This document shows, piece after piece, positions 9,099 to 17,515 of a DNA stretch of 64,000 nucleotides; the first letter of the stretch is position 1, and each line of letters begins with the position of its first letter. This DNA comes from Legionella steelei (GTDB taxonomy: Bacteria > Pseudomonadota > Gammaproteobacteria > Legionellales > Legionellaceae). Location of the stretch: positions 558,637-622,636 of the forward strand of contig NZ_LNYY01000021.1 in assembly GCF_001468005.1 (NCBI RefSeq), in the 5' to 3' direction. The position numbers and the translations under genes are program-made. Below the pieces are notes generated by a model, which saw only the letters and a list, made by a program, of their open reading frames with translations, made no database searches and was not told where the DNA came from.

Positions 9099-10580
9099 TT
9101 AAACTGGTGGAAAGAGGTCCTGAAACTTAACGCGAGTTTTCAGATGAAGCGCTTTTTTCCTTTTCTTCGATAAATCAAAAACCTTATAGATTATTATGGG
9201 AATGATAAAGCTAACCATGCCTATATAAAAAGCAAGCTTATAGGTGGGGTCTTTATTTAATACCAAGAAAAACAAGGCAATACACATGAGTATAATGGCT
9301 AAAATCCCGGTATAGGGTGAATAGGGCGTCACATAGCGAAGATTCGCTGTAGTATACCCAGCTTGATATAGTCTATTTCTAAAACGAATTTGTGATGTGC
9401 ATAAAGAAATCCATGCTAATGTACCCGTAAATCCAGACACTAAAAGCAGAGCGATATAAAGTTGTGTTTGCCCAAAAAAGTAACCTACACCTAAAAGTAT
9501 CCAGATGGTAATTAGGGTTGCGATGATTGCATTTTGAGGTACTGAGTTGTGATTGAATTTAGCAAAAGTGTGTGGTGCCATGCCATCACGTGCTAAAGCA
9601 TTTAACGCACGTACCGTGCCGTAAAATCCAGAGTTAGCGCAAGATAAAGTAGCACTTAGGGTTACAAAGCTCGTTACAGCCCCTGCCCATTTTAGATTGT
9701 AATAGTTCAAAGCATCAGCAAATACTGAGTTGGATAGTCCGGCTTTTTGCCAAGGAAAAATTAATACCAAACAAAACACTGGAATAATATAGATGAAAAG
9801 AATCCTAAACGTCACATTTCGAATTGCGTGCGGGATCATTCGTGCCGGATTTTCTGATTCTCCAGCAGCAAGACCAATGATTTCAGAACCTTGATAGTTA
9901 ACCAATAAAAGAACCATAGCCGTCAATAAGGACATCGTACCATTAGGAAGAAGTCCTCCATCACCAAAGATGTACTTAGAACCAATAAATCCATTAGATT
10001 CAGGGCCTTGGATTAGACCAAAGAAAATTAAAACGGCTAAAATAACAAAGCCAAACAACGCTAAGATCTTGATTAAAGCAAGCCAAAATTCGATTTCACC
10101 AAAAGTGTCTACTTTGGCAAGATTGATGTATGTAATAAGAAAACCAAAGCAAACAGCCCATACATAACCATTTACTCCGGTAAACATCTCCATGATTATT
10201 CCCCCTGCGACACATTCGGCAGGGATGTATGCCACCCAACTGATCCAATAGGACCATCCTACGCCACATGCAACTGACGGAGAAATAAAATCAGCGGTGT
10301 AGGTTACAAAGGAACCAGAGATAGGAATTGCTACTGCAAGTTCACCCATGCAAAGCATGGTTAAAAAAATGATCAACCCGCCTAATATGTAGGCTAGAAA
10401 CACAGCAGGGCCAACAAGGTTGATTACTTCCCCTGTGCCTAAAAAATAACCCGAGCCGATAATTCCCCCCAAGGCAATAAGCTGCACATGGCGGTCTTTC
10501 AATCTTCGGCTATAACCACTGTCTTTTATGGGTTTATCTATTTCCATCTTGCTCTTTTTCACGGACTGTTTGTTACTCAC
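9099..10580 (-). CDS. Amino-acid permease, APC superfamily (AAT type)
   Basis: 493 residues with about twelve helices. The first helix carries HVQLIALGGIIGSGYFLGTG, the conserved substrate and sodium-site region of the AAT family of proton-coupled amino-acid permeases (relatives of LysP, CycA, AnsP). Further family marks are GELAVAIPISGSF and the long NYQGSEIIGLAAGE segment. The listed start is a GTG; an ATG 11 codons later (10547) is an alternative. The substrate cannot be assigned from sequence. It is a single gene, with an inverted repeat after its stop. Confidence 0.93.
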   Translation of the reverse strand: MSNKQSVKKSKMEIDKPIKDSGYSRRLKDRHVQLIALGGIIGSGYFLGTGEVINLVGPAVFLAYILGGLIIFLTMLCMGELAVAIPISGSFVTYTADFISPSVACGVGWSYWISWVAYIPAECVAGGIIMEMFTGVNGYVWAVCFGFLITYINLAKVDTFGEIEFWLALIKILALFGFVILAVLIFFGLIQGPESNGFIGSKYIFGDGGLLPNGTMSLLTAMVLLLVNYQGSEIIGLAAGESENPARMIPHAIRNVTFRILFIYIIPVFCLVLIFPWQKAGLSNSVFADALNYYNLKWAGAVTSFVTLSATLSCANSGFYGTVRALNALARDGMAPHTFAKFNHNSVPQNAIIATLITIWILLGVGYFFGQTQLYIALLLVSGFTGTLAWISLCTSQIRFRNRLYQAGYTTANLRYVTPYSPYTGILAIILMCIALFFLVLNKDPTYKLAFYIGMVSFIIPIIIYKVFDLSKKRKKALHLKTRVKFQDLFPPV

Positions 10581-10922
10581 AAGTTGTCATATTTTTGGGT
10601 GACGCTATGTTATATTCATCTTTAATAATTTAAAACTAAATTTTTTCTATTTACACTATATTTTTTGTTAAATGGATATAAAAAATTTATCCGGACGACA
10701 TTATAAAACATTTTTCAACTATTTGAATATTTTTTTACTAAATTAATGAAAATTATTACAGGGCAAGCCTCAGTTTGAGAATTAATTGAAGATTAAGCTG
10801 ATAAAAAAGAATATAATTGTCTGTTTTTTTGTAAAAAAATAATTGATTTAATTCGTTCCGATATGATTAATCAATCATAGAGAAGTTGCATCATCACCTA
10901 ACTTAAGTATACTTTTTCATAC
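10581..10922. other. AT-rich intergenic region between permease and tRNA-Thr
   Basis: 342 bases without a gene. It holds the leader of the permease on one side and the tRNA promoter at its right end. No other open frame or clear repeat is seen. Confidence 0.6.
10886..10913 (+). promoter_or_regulatory. Sigma-70 promoter of tRNA-Thr
   Basis: A TTGCAT -35 box (10886-10891) and a TATACT -10 box (10908-10913) are separated by 16 bases and end 9 bases before the tRNA. Confidence 0.65.
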
Positions 10923-10995
10923 GCCGCTGTAGCTCAGTCGGTAGAGCAGTTGATTCGTAATCAAAAGGTCGTGTGTTCGATTCACATCAGCGGCA
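10923..10995 (+). tRNA. tRNA-Thr (anticodon CGT)
   Basis: 73 bases fold as a tRNA. The acceptor arm GCCGCTG pairs with CAGCGGC, the D arm is GCTCAGTCGGTAGAGC, the anticodon loop is TTCGTAA (anticodon CGT), and the T arm is built on GTGTGTTCGATTCACAT. The G-A mismatch at the top of the anticodon stem is also present in E. coli thrW. CCA is not encoded; the next bases are TTG. thrW-type tRNAs are frequent integration targets, and everything from here to about 27.4 kb looks accessory. Confidence 0.95.
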
Positions 10996-11131
10996 TTGTA
11001 AAATCAAGGAGTTACGTAATTCCATCATTGTAGTAAGTTTTATGTGTCGCACATGTGTCGCAGTTTGAATATATTTCTTTTCTAAATTTAATGACACAAT
11101 TGCGTAACCACTAGAGTTTTTTGGATTAAAA

Positions 11132-11608
11132 TTACTGTTCTGGTATTAATTCAAGAATCAATTTCTGAGTATATTCATTCCATTTATCGGCGCCTTCAAG
11201 AGTGTCAAAAATGGCATCACATTTTTTATTGATATCAAAAATACATTTTTGTAATGCAGCAACTCTTAATTTTCTTGGTTCATGGGGCTTAAAGTTCTTA
11301 TGGTAAAATACTAGGGGAAAGCAGGTGTGAGTATGATCTACACAAAATACTCCCGCCACAGCATCATGATCATAAAATCTAAAAATGCTGTAATATTCGC
11401 AAGAAAAGCTATTTAATGGGAGATTTTTTACGTACTCATATGTGTTATTTAATATTTCTTTAAAAGCACTCTTATCTAGTTGATTCTTTTTAATAGCCTC
11501 ATAGAAACAGTATATGATTACTAATTTATAAGATATTGGATATTTACTGTGTAGAAACCATGTTTCATTATTTGCATATCGGCTTAAAATCTTCAGTTTG
11601 TGACTCAT
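11132..11608 (-). CDS. Unknown protein
   Basis: 158 residues from the ATG at 11608, which has GGAAA about 7 bases upstream; a TTG at 11650 would add 14 residues. The protein is rich in Lys, Tyr and Phe, with a Cys/His-containing stretch VDHTHTCFPLVFYH in the middle. There is no signal peptide or membrane helix and no recognised family. It is the first gene inside the accessory region after the tRNA. Confidence 0.6.
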   Translation of the reverse strand: MSHKLKILSRYANNETWFLHSKYPISYKLVIIYCFYEAIKKNQLDKSAFKEILNNTYEYVKNLPLNSFSCEYYSIFRFYDHDAVAGVFCVDHTHTCFPLVFYHKNFKPHEPRKLRVAALQKCIFDINKKCDAIFDTLEGADKWNEYTQKLILELIPEQ

Positions 11609-11857
11609 GAGATTTCCATATCTAGAGTTTATTGTATAAATTATAGACAAAAATCCTATTTTTATACTATTTTGATATGGTTGTTATTAGAGATTTAATA
11701 TTCATATTAATTTTAATAAATCCTATTATCTGTAATACCTTTCAGGCTGCTGTTTTGAGTTGTTCAATACAATTGCTTGAGCGAAATCGCGGGGCTGGTA
11801 CTCTTTTGCTTAAATCTTGATCTATAATATATAAATGCGCCTTAATGGAAGATGGGC

Positions 11858-12331
11858 ATGTCTAAGAATCAGGATGTGGTTTATGTTTTTGTCAAAGGGT
11901 ATAAAGGTAGATTTGCTTATGAAATTACAGATTATAAGTTTAAGGATATATATCAATCTGTAAAAGCTGATATTTTAAATGATAAAAATGAAAAAATGTA
12001 TCCGATTAACACAGATATGCAGGCAATGTTAGAAAGCTTGAATTATGTGAAGGATAATAGAGGAAAAAACAAAATACCAATACATCCTGTAGTTTTTCTT
12101 TTTACTACATTTGAACTTAATTTTCATGTAGCTAATGCTTTAAAAAATCCCGATAAAAATAAAGAAAATGTAAAAGAATTAGAGGGCATCAAAAAAGAAC
12201 TGGCCAGGAGTCTTATTGATAGAGATCAGATTAAAATTTATTGGATTCCAAAAGATTTTGAAAATAGAATGGAATATGTAGAAAAGTTATTAGAGGAAGA
12301 GGCACTAAGCTCTAATCCACCTCGCTTATAA
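11858..12331 (+). CDS. Unknown protein
   Basis: 157 residues from the ATG at 11858, which has GGAAG 6 bases upstream; an ATG at 11852 is in frame but too close to that site. The protein is charged, soluble and apparently alpha/beta, starting with QDVVYVFVKGYKGRFAYEI. The segment LIDRDQIKIYWIPKDFENRM lies near the end. No family recognised. It stands alone between oppositely oriented genes. Confidence 0.6.
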   Translation: MSKNQDVVYVFVKGYKGRFAYEITDYKFKDIYQSVKADILNDKNEKMYPINTDMQAMLESLNYVKDNRGKNKIPIHPVVFLFTTFELNFHVANALKNPDKNKENVKELEGIKKELARSLIDRDQIKIYWIPKDFENRMEYVEKLLEEEALSSNPPRL

Positions 12332-12397
12332 AATTGTAGCTAGACCCAACAGCAAGCACGTATTAGGTGCGGCCCGTAATACGGGATTATTGGACCA

Positions 12398-12721
12398 TTA
12401 ATCTTGGCAATTGGATAAAGCCTGTTTGACTTTAGTTAACATTTTAGGTGTAGCTTTCTCTTGATTCTCAATTTTACTAATATAAACCTGAGTGACGCCC
12501 ATCAGAGTGGCTAATTCTTCTTGAGTTAACCCAGATTGAATACGAGCCAAAGCTACAGGATTATCAACGTAATCAGCAGGATTAAAGATCTCATAATCCT
12601 CATTTTCTTGAGTATGCTTTAATTGCTCAGTAATTTGATGACGTAAAGCATTGTAAGTAGTTACAGGTAATAAAACATATTCTACTTTGCCATCAAGAGA
12701 TTTAATTGTTTGTAAATTCAT
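12398..12721 (-). CDS. XRE-family HTH antitoxin-like protein (HigA type)
   Basis: 107 residues. The C-terminal half is a Cro/cI helix-turn-helix (SGLTQEELATLMGVTQVYIS followed by KIENQEKATPKMLTKV). The N-terminal half, MNLQTIKSLDGKVEYVLLPV, is the beta-rich segment often found in antitoxins of RelE/HigB pairs. A strong GGAGG lies 8 bases before the ATG. The start overlaps the stop of a 17-codon frame that looks like the beginning of a HigB toxin, so this is probably an antitoxin left behind after loss of its toxin. Confidence 0.85.
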   Translation of the reverse strand: MNLQTIKSLDGKVEYVLLPVTTYNALRHQITEQLKHTQENEDYEIFNPADYVDNPVALARIQSGLTQEELATLMGVTQVYISKIENQEKATPKMLTKVKQALSNCQD

Positions 12722-12771
12722 TTATAAGCACCTCCACGATGTTTAATTTTCTCAATAGAGATAATTCTCAT
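12718..12771 (-). pseudogene. 17-codon remnant or leader peptide, HigB-like start
   Basis: A short frame MRIISIEKIKHRGGAYK runs directly into the HTH gene (ATGA overlap at 12718-12721). MRIIS plus a basic helix is how many HigB toxins begin, and the HTH gene downstream is the HigA-like type. The toxin body (about 80 residues) is absent. Either an internal deletion removed it in frame, or this is merely a coupled leader peptide. Confidence 0.4.
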
Positions 12772-12786
12772 AAAAAATTAATTCCA

Positions 12787-13023
12787 TTATTTATCTACTA
12801 GGGCTTTAATAGTCGCAGCATGTCGCTCTTTTAATTTGGCAATAGCTTGGGCACGTTTTTTATGTTTTGCTTCTTCAAGTTGGGCTTCAGTAGGTGAGCC
12901 AACTTTAGCTATGATAAAAGGTTCTTGTCCTTTGCGAGTAAAGCAGATTTGTTCGCCATTGGCGATTTTTTCCATGATTTCACATAAATGTTTGCGCATA
13001 TAAGTATAAGATACTGTTTGCAT
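12787..13023 (-). CDS. Phd/YefM-family antitoxin
   Basis: 78 residues from the ATG at 13023, which has GGGAAA just upstream; an ATG at 13035 adds four residues. The N-terminal MQTVSYTYMRKHLCEIMEKI and GEQICFTRKGQEPFIIAKV match the Phd/YefM DNA-binding fold. The C-terminal half is a charged helix, which in this family wraps the toxin. It lies 45 bases after the AbiEi/Fic fusion gene and 15 bases before the HigB-like remnant. Phd-type antitoxins neutralise Doc (Fic-fold) or RelE toxins, so it may partner the upstream Fic protein or the lost toxin. Confidence 0.8.
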   Translation of the reverse strand: MQTVSYTYMRKHLCEIMEKIANGEQICFTRKGQEPFIIAKVGSPTEAQLEEAKHKKRAQAIAKLKERHAATIKALVDK

Positions 13024-13067
13024 GGTTTTTCCCATATTTTCTGTACAAGTAGGTATCTAATTATCTT

Positions 13068-14561
13068 TTAACTAGCAATATCTGATAGCTTTAATGTTCT
13101 TAATATTCTGTTAAATAATGGGATTCCTTCATCAGCGGTTGAGTTAGCATGGTCTGATTCGATCTTATTTCGTGCCTCTCCATAATCCTTCCAGTTAATT
13201 GATGCAGTATAAGCTTGCGCTTGATCCATGACCTTTACATAAGTTTTGAAATTTTTATCCCGAGAAGCAAGCCTTAACCCATTAAGATAATTATCTCGAT
13301 GAACAGTAGGAATCATTATTTTATAATCTTCATGACTGACCAGTTCCGCATTCATCATAATTCTTGATAAACGGCCATTGCCATCATCAAATGGATGTAC
13401 TTCGCTAATCAAAAAATGCATAAATAGAGCTCTCTCAAAACCAGGATTAAGAATATTATAACGTTCAAATCCTTGATATAAAGTGCCCAGTGATTCTTTG
13501 GGGGAAACAAAATACGTATTACCAGCTTTGTTTTGTTCAATCTTAAATTCACCCGGTCTTTTTTCTGGTCTTTCTTTCATTAAGATTGAATGTCTTCGTT
13601 GGAGAATTTCAATCAATTCTTTTGGAGTTCTGGGAGTTATACTCATCTCGTATAAATCATTAGTTATCGTGAAATTAGATAACACATCATGACTATCAGC
13701 ATGACGATTGTTAATTTCTTCACCTTTAAAAACGATGTCTTCCGCCTCATCAATTAAAAACTCAGTTCCCTCTATGAAATTAGAAAAATAAGATTCGTAG
13801 AAACTTAAGTTTTTGAAGGAATTTTTTTCGTATTGATATTGGCGAAAAATGAATTCACATTTTTTTAAATAAATAATTAACTCGTCAAATAGTTGGACTC
13901 GATAGTCATCATATGGTTTATTTTGAGCAATTGCTTTAGCGTAGGGTGAGACTAATGTATTTTTATCATGATGGGTTGAAAGTAGCGCGCTAATAATTTT
14001 CGTTAATTTTTCATATTCATTATTAAAATTGAGTTCTTTCGCTATTATTCTAGCCTCATCCCGTATAGCGTTTAATTTTTCTTCGCCTCTCAAATGTAAT
14101 TCTTTACTAAGAATTTTTTCAATACCTTCTATTCCTACAGTTTTGGTGCCTATATAAGATGCGCCCCTGACTGTTGTCAGATTTTCTAATAGTGACCTAG
14201 GCAAATTACTCCGTGCTAAATCAGGCGTAATTTGTTCAAAGAATTTATCGGGTTCCCCCTGATAAACTTTTATAACAAGACCAGGAAGATTGATTGTTTT
14301 TTCATATGTACTGACGACAAAAACAATTGATGATTTTGAGTCAAATCGGACAGGTTTTAACACCAGGGCGGAACTGTATCCAAGAATGCCTTGGGAAACT
14401 ATGTAAGGAATAATTTTCATCCATTCTTGTAATACAATATGTTCAATGCTGGTAGTTAAATCATCAGTATAAATACCCTGATAGATTCTTCTAAGTTTTT
14501 TATCCCTATATCGTCTGGATAAATTTTTTGCTGTCTTATTATCAGTTGCGAATTCTAGCAT
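13068..14561 (-). CDS. Fusion of AbiEi-like winged-helix domain and Fic domain
   Basis: 497 residues. The C-terminal half is a Fic AMP-transferase fold with a complete active-site motif, HPFDDGNGRLSR from H389. Fic proteins usually transfer AMP from ATP to a target hydroxyl. The N-terminal 200 residues (DKKLRRIYQGIYTDDL near the start, then a beta-rich body) resemble the winged-helix AbiEi antitoxin group, which binds its own promoter. The upstream DNA carries five copies of a GCGAA-type motif, the first overlapping codons 1-5, which fits autoregulation. It is the first gene of a minus-strand cluster with Phd-like and HTH antitoxins. The AbiEi assignment is by general resemblance and is less certain than Fic. 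Confidence 0.85.
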   Translation of the reverse strand: MLEFATDNKTAKNLSRRYRDKKLRRIYQGIYTDDLTTSIEHIVLQEWMKIIPYIVSQGILGYSSALVLKPVRFDSKSSIVFVVSTYEKTINLPGLVIKVYQGEPDKFFEQITPDLARSNLPRSLLENLTTVRGASYIGTKTVGIEGIEKILSKELHLRGEEKLNAIRDEARIIAKELNFNNEYEKLTKIISALLSTHHDKNTLVSPYAKAIAQNKPYDDYRVQLFDELIIYLKKCEFIFRQYQYEKNSFKNLSFYESYFSNFIEGTEFLIDEAEDIVFKGEEINNRHADSHDVLSNFTITNDLYEMSITPRTPKELIEILQRRHSILMKERPEKRPGEFKIEQNKAGNTYFVSPKESLGTLYQGFERYNILNPGFERALFMHFLISEVHPFDDGNGRLSRIMMNAELVSHEDYKIMIPTVHRDNYLNGLRLASRDKNFKTYVKVMDQAQAYTASINWKDYGEARNKIESDHANSTADEGIPLFNRILRTLKLSDIAS

Positions 14562-14753
14562 AGTCTAACCTTGGATAAATATATAATATAAGCATGTTAT
14601 ACCACAGCTTAGCGAATTATAGCATGTTTTGTTGTTTAAATTGCGAACTTTAGAATAATTTGATAGTTATTTTGCGAATATTAGACTGTTTTAATTGTCT
14701 ATCAATGAGAATATAAGGGAGTTTTGATTGCTCTTATGTGAATTCTAGCATGG
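14548..14753. promoter_or_regulatory. Five-copy operator array before the AbiEi/Fic gene
   Basis: Direct copies of GCGAATTNTAGCATG-like 16-mers begin at 14548, 14612, 14643, 14674 and 14738. Copies 1, 2 and 5 are the closest to each other; copies 3 and 4 are weaker (GCGAACTTTAGAATAA, GCGAATATTAGACTGT). Start-to-start distances are 64, 31, 31 and 64 bases, close to whole multiples of three helical turns, so all copies would face the same side of the DNA. Copy 1 lies over the start codon. This is most simply an operator for the protein encoded at 13068-14561. Confidence 0.7.
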
Positions 14754-15313
14754 CTTAGAGATATTGTTAGTTACTTGAAAAAGGTGAATAAGAAAACACA
14801 TATATTTAAATTATAAAATAAAATATGTCGTTGTTTACTCCGAAAAATCCAATGTGTTATCACCTAATTTCCCTTAATATTAAATCAAAATATTATTCTT
14901 ATTTAATTGTAGGTATCTATTCTTTCTCAATTGATTAGTAATTTATTAAAAAAATTAGTGGGACATTCGGAACAATTGGGACAGTCGCATGAACACTAGG
15001 TTTTAAATGTCCCAATATAAAATATTCACTTGGGACAAATGGGACAGACTCTGACAGTAAAAATTTTTTTAGTAACAATGAATATCATTGAATAACAATG
15101 AGATCACAGGCCTTGAAAGCACTTGACTCCCTTTTAAATTCCAAGCAATACTTCTCGCGAGCTGTAAACTTTTGCGGGTCCACGGTCCTGTAAAAGTCAC
15201 GGAAAATGAAATATCAAGACTATTATCCGGCCGGACAGTCAACTGATATTCATCGAGCAGGACGCATACCGTCGGCATTAAGCTGAATGAATAATCATTT
15301 GATGAGGTTCCAT
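14562..15313. other. Gene-poor region with operator array and GGGACA cluster
   Basis: About 750 bases without a convincing gene. The left part holds the operator array, the middle is AT-rich, and 14960-15046 carries the GGGACA motifs. The GC-richer stretch 15070-15290 contains a weak minus-strand frame not accepted as a gene; it may instead be the leader of the HTH gene at 15314. Confidence 0.6.
14960..15046. repeat. Left cluster of GGGACA/TGTCCC motifs
   Basis: Five copies in 87 bases: GGGACA at 14960, 14978, 15032 and 15041, and the inverted form TGTCCC at 15008. A matching cluster occurs on the other side of the DUF927 module at 17429-17514. The arrangement suggests binding sites for an element-encoded protein (replication, excision or repression). 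Confidence 0.7.
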
Positions 15314-15586
15314 ATGAATAAAAAACTATCTCGTTTACAACTGTTAAACGAATTTGAATCTGCACCAACTTCTGCGTTGTTTAATCAACACACTTTGGCC
15401 GCTGTTTTGGATTGTTCCACCCAACTTTTGGAGCGCAATCGCTGGGAAGGAAAGGGCGTTCCCTATCTTAAAATAGGCCGTAAGGTTTTGTATCGCAAAA
15501 GTGACGTGTTGTCTTTTCTCCAACAACAAAAAATCTATCGCTCTACTGGTGACGAAGGGGAACTCCTTTCCCCGATCAACGAATAA
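15314..15586 (+). CDS. Small HTH protein of excisionase/AlpA type
   Basis: 90 residues from the ATG at 15314, which has GAGG 6 bases upstream. The sequence has a winged-helix MerR/excisionase layout: TLAAVLDCSTQLLERNRWEG as helix-turn-helix, then GVPYLKIGRKVLYRKSDVLSFL, where the strand pair and final helix of this family lie. Such proteins direct excision by the neighbouring integrase or activate element genes. It begins the plus-strand part of the DUF927 module. Confidence 0.8.
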   Translation: MNKKLSRLQLLNEFESAPTSALFNQHTLAAVLDCSTQLLERNRWEGKGVPYLKIGRKVLYRKSDVLSFLQQQKIYRSTGDEGELLSPINE

Positions 15587-15640
15587 ATTCCAATCCCATA
15601 GAAATAGATTGTTCATGGAAGGATAGGGTTTCTATCTTCT

Positions 15641-17415
15641 ATGAACTCTGCTGGAGAAAGAGTGATGCTGCAAAATCAACTTATTACATTAAAAAACAAA
15701 AACGACCATAAGCCTATAATCTGTGAATATGCTGGCGGTTGTTTTAAATTAAATGAGCAAGGCGTGTCTTTCCTTGGAAAAGACAAAGACGGTAATCCAA
15801 TGGCGCCACGCTGGATTTGTTCTCCTTTGTATGTGGTAGCTAAAACGCGTGATGCCAAAAGTGGGGAGTGGGGTCGATTACTTGAATGGCAGGATGATGA
15901 TGGGGTACTCCATCAATGGGCAATGCCCTGGCTTTGTTACAGGGTGATGCTTCTGAGGTCAGAAGGGAATTGGCGCGTCTGGGTTTGAGCATCTCGCCTC
16001 ATAAAATTTCCCGAGATTTACTGACTACCTATTTACAGGTCTTTCCTGTAGAGGACCGAGTGCGTTGTGTCGATAAACTGGGTTGGCATGAACACCTCTT
16101 TGTTACTGCCTCACAAACTCTTGGTCATTCGTCCGAAAAAATTGTTTTTCAAAATAGTCATGCGGTCGAATCAGCCATGTCTGTATCGGGTACTGTAGAA
16201 GATTGGCGAGAATCAATTGGACGTCTTGCCTCGGGTAATTCTCGATTGATTTTTGCCATTTCTGCTGCTTTTGCTCCTGCTTTGGCAAAAATTGCTGGTG
16301 AAGACTCCGGTGGGTTTCATTTCCGAGGTGCGTCTTCAAGCGGTAAAAGTACTGCGTTAAAAGTAGCGGCTTCGGTTTGGGGGAATCCGCAAGTTTATTG
16401 CCGATTATGGCGCAGTACGACTAATGGTCTTGAGGGACTGGCTGCTTTGTATAACGATGGCTTACTGATTCTGGATGAGCTAAGTCAAATAGATCCTAAG
16501 GAAGCAGGGGAGGCGGCTTACTTGTTGGCCAATGGTCAAGGCAAAACGCGCGCCTCACGCCATGGAACAGTCAAGCTATCTTCTCGATGGTCCTTATTCT
16601 TTCTCTCTGCTGGGGAAGAATCCTTAATGTCTTTGATGTCGAGAGCTGGGCAGAAACCCAATGCAGGACAAGAAATACGGTTAGCCGATATTGAAGCCGA
16701 TGCTGGGTTTCACATGGGGATTTTTGAAAAAATTCATAATCAGCTCAGCCCGGCTACCATGGCTTTATCCTTAAAGGAATATTCCAGCAAGTATTATGGT
16801 GCTGTGGGTATGGCATGGCTGCAAAAAGTGGTGGCAAACCAACAAAGCATTGCAACACACATTACTGATGGAATACAAGAATTTGTAAGTAGTGTTATTT
16901 TACCGGATTCAACGGGACAAATTATCCGCGTGGCGAGACGTTTTGCATTGGTCGCTGTTGCTGGTGAAGTAGCTAGCCAATATGGATTAACTGGGTGGAA
17001 AGAGGGCGAGTCTACTTATGCAGCTTATAAATGTTATCGAGCATGGTTGGAACATTTTGGCATGGAGGGTAATCGGGAAGATAGGGCAATTTTAGCCCAA
17101 GTTAGGGCCTTTTTTGAGTCCCATGGCGCCAGTCGGTTTGATAATGTAAGAACGCCAAACAACGAACGGATTCAAAATCGTGCAGGGTTTTATTCTACCG
17201 ATGATGCGGGATTTCGCATCTATATGGTATTAACGGAAGTGTTTAAAAAAGAATTATGTCAGGGATTTGAACCACGAACAGTTGCTCGTGTGTTAATGAA
17301 TGAAGGGTGGTTAAAGCCGGCAACAGATGGAATGCCTACTCATAAGCCAAGAGTCAAAGGAGTAGGAACACCCAGAGTTTATGTATTTACGGATAAAATT
17401 TGGGGCGGGGAATAA
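15641..17415 (+). pseudogene. DUF927 ATPase/helicase-like protein, frameshifted
   Basis: Two overlapping frames (15641-15988 and 15916-17415) together make one DUF927 protein. Frame 1 ends in QDDDGVLHQWAMPW and then loses homology, while frame 2 carries on with ALLQGDASEVRRELARLGL, so the reading frame shifts near 15925-15935. A missing pair of bases or one extra base in ATGCCCTGGCT explains it. Frame 2 holds Walker A GASSSGKST and Walker B LLILDELSQ, as in P-loop ATPases of mobile elements. The start is probably the ATG at 15641 or 15665. Function is likely element maintenance or mobilisation. A sequencing error cannot be excluded. Confidence 0.85.
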
Positions 17416-17428
17416 TATCCTAGAAATT

Positions 17429-17514
17429 TGTCCCATTATTTTTAAGTTATGGGACATATTGGGGCGGCTCGACCCCAGTGTTTATGCGCTGTCCCGCATG
17501 TCCCAATTGTCCCA
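17429..17514. repeat. Right cluster of TGTCCC/GGGACA motifs
   Basis: Five copies in 86 bases: TGTCCC at 17429, 17490, 17499 and 17509, and GGGACA at 17451. They mirror the left cluster at 14960-15046 and sit between the convergent DUF927 and integrase genes. Confidence 0.7.
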
Positions 17515-17515
17515 G

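Noticed and set aside
15069-15368. Minus-strand frame of 99 codons upstream of the HTH gene
   Set aside because: It overlaps the start of the HTH gene on the other strand, has no ribosome site and no recognisable protein pattern; more likely leader DNA.
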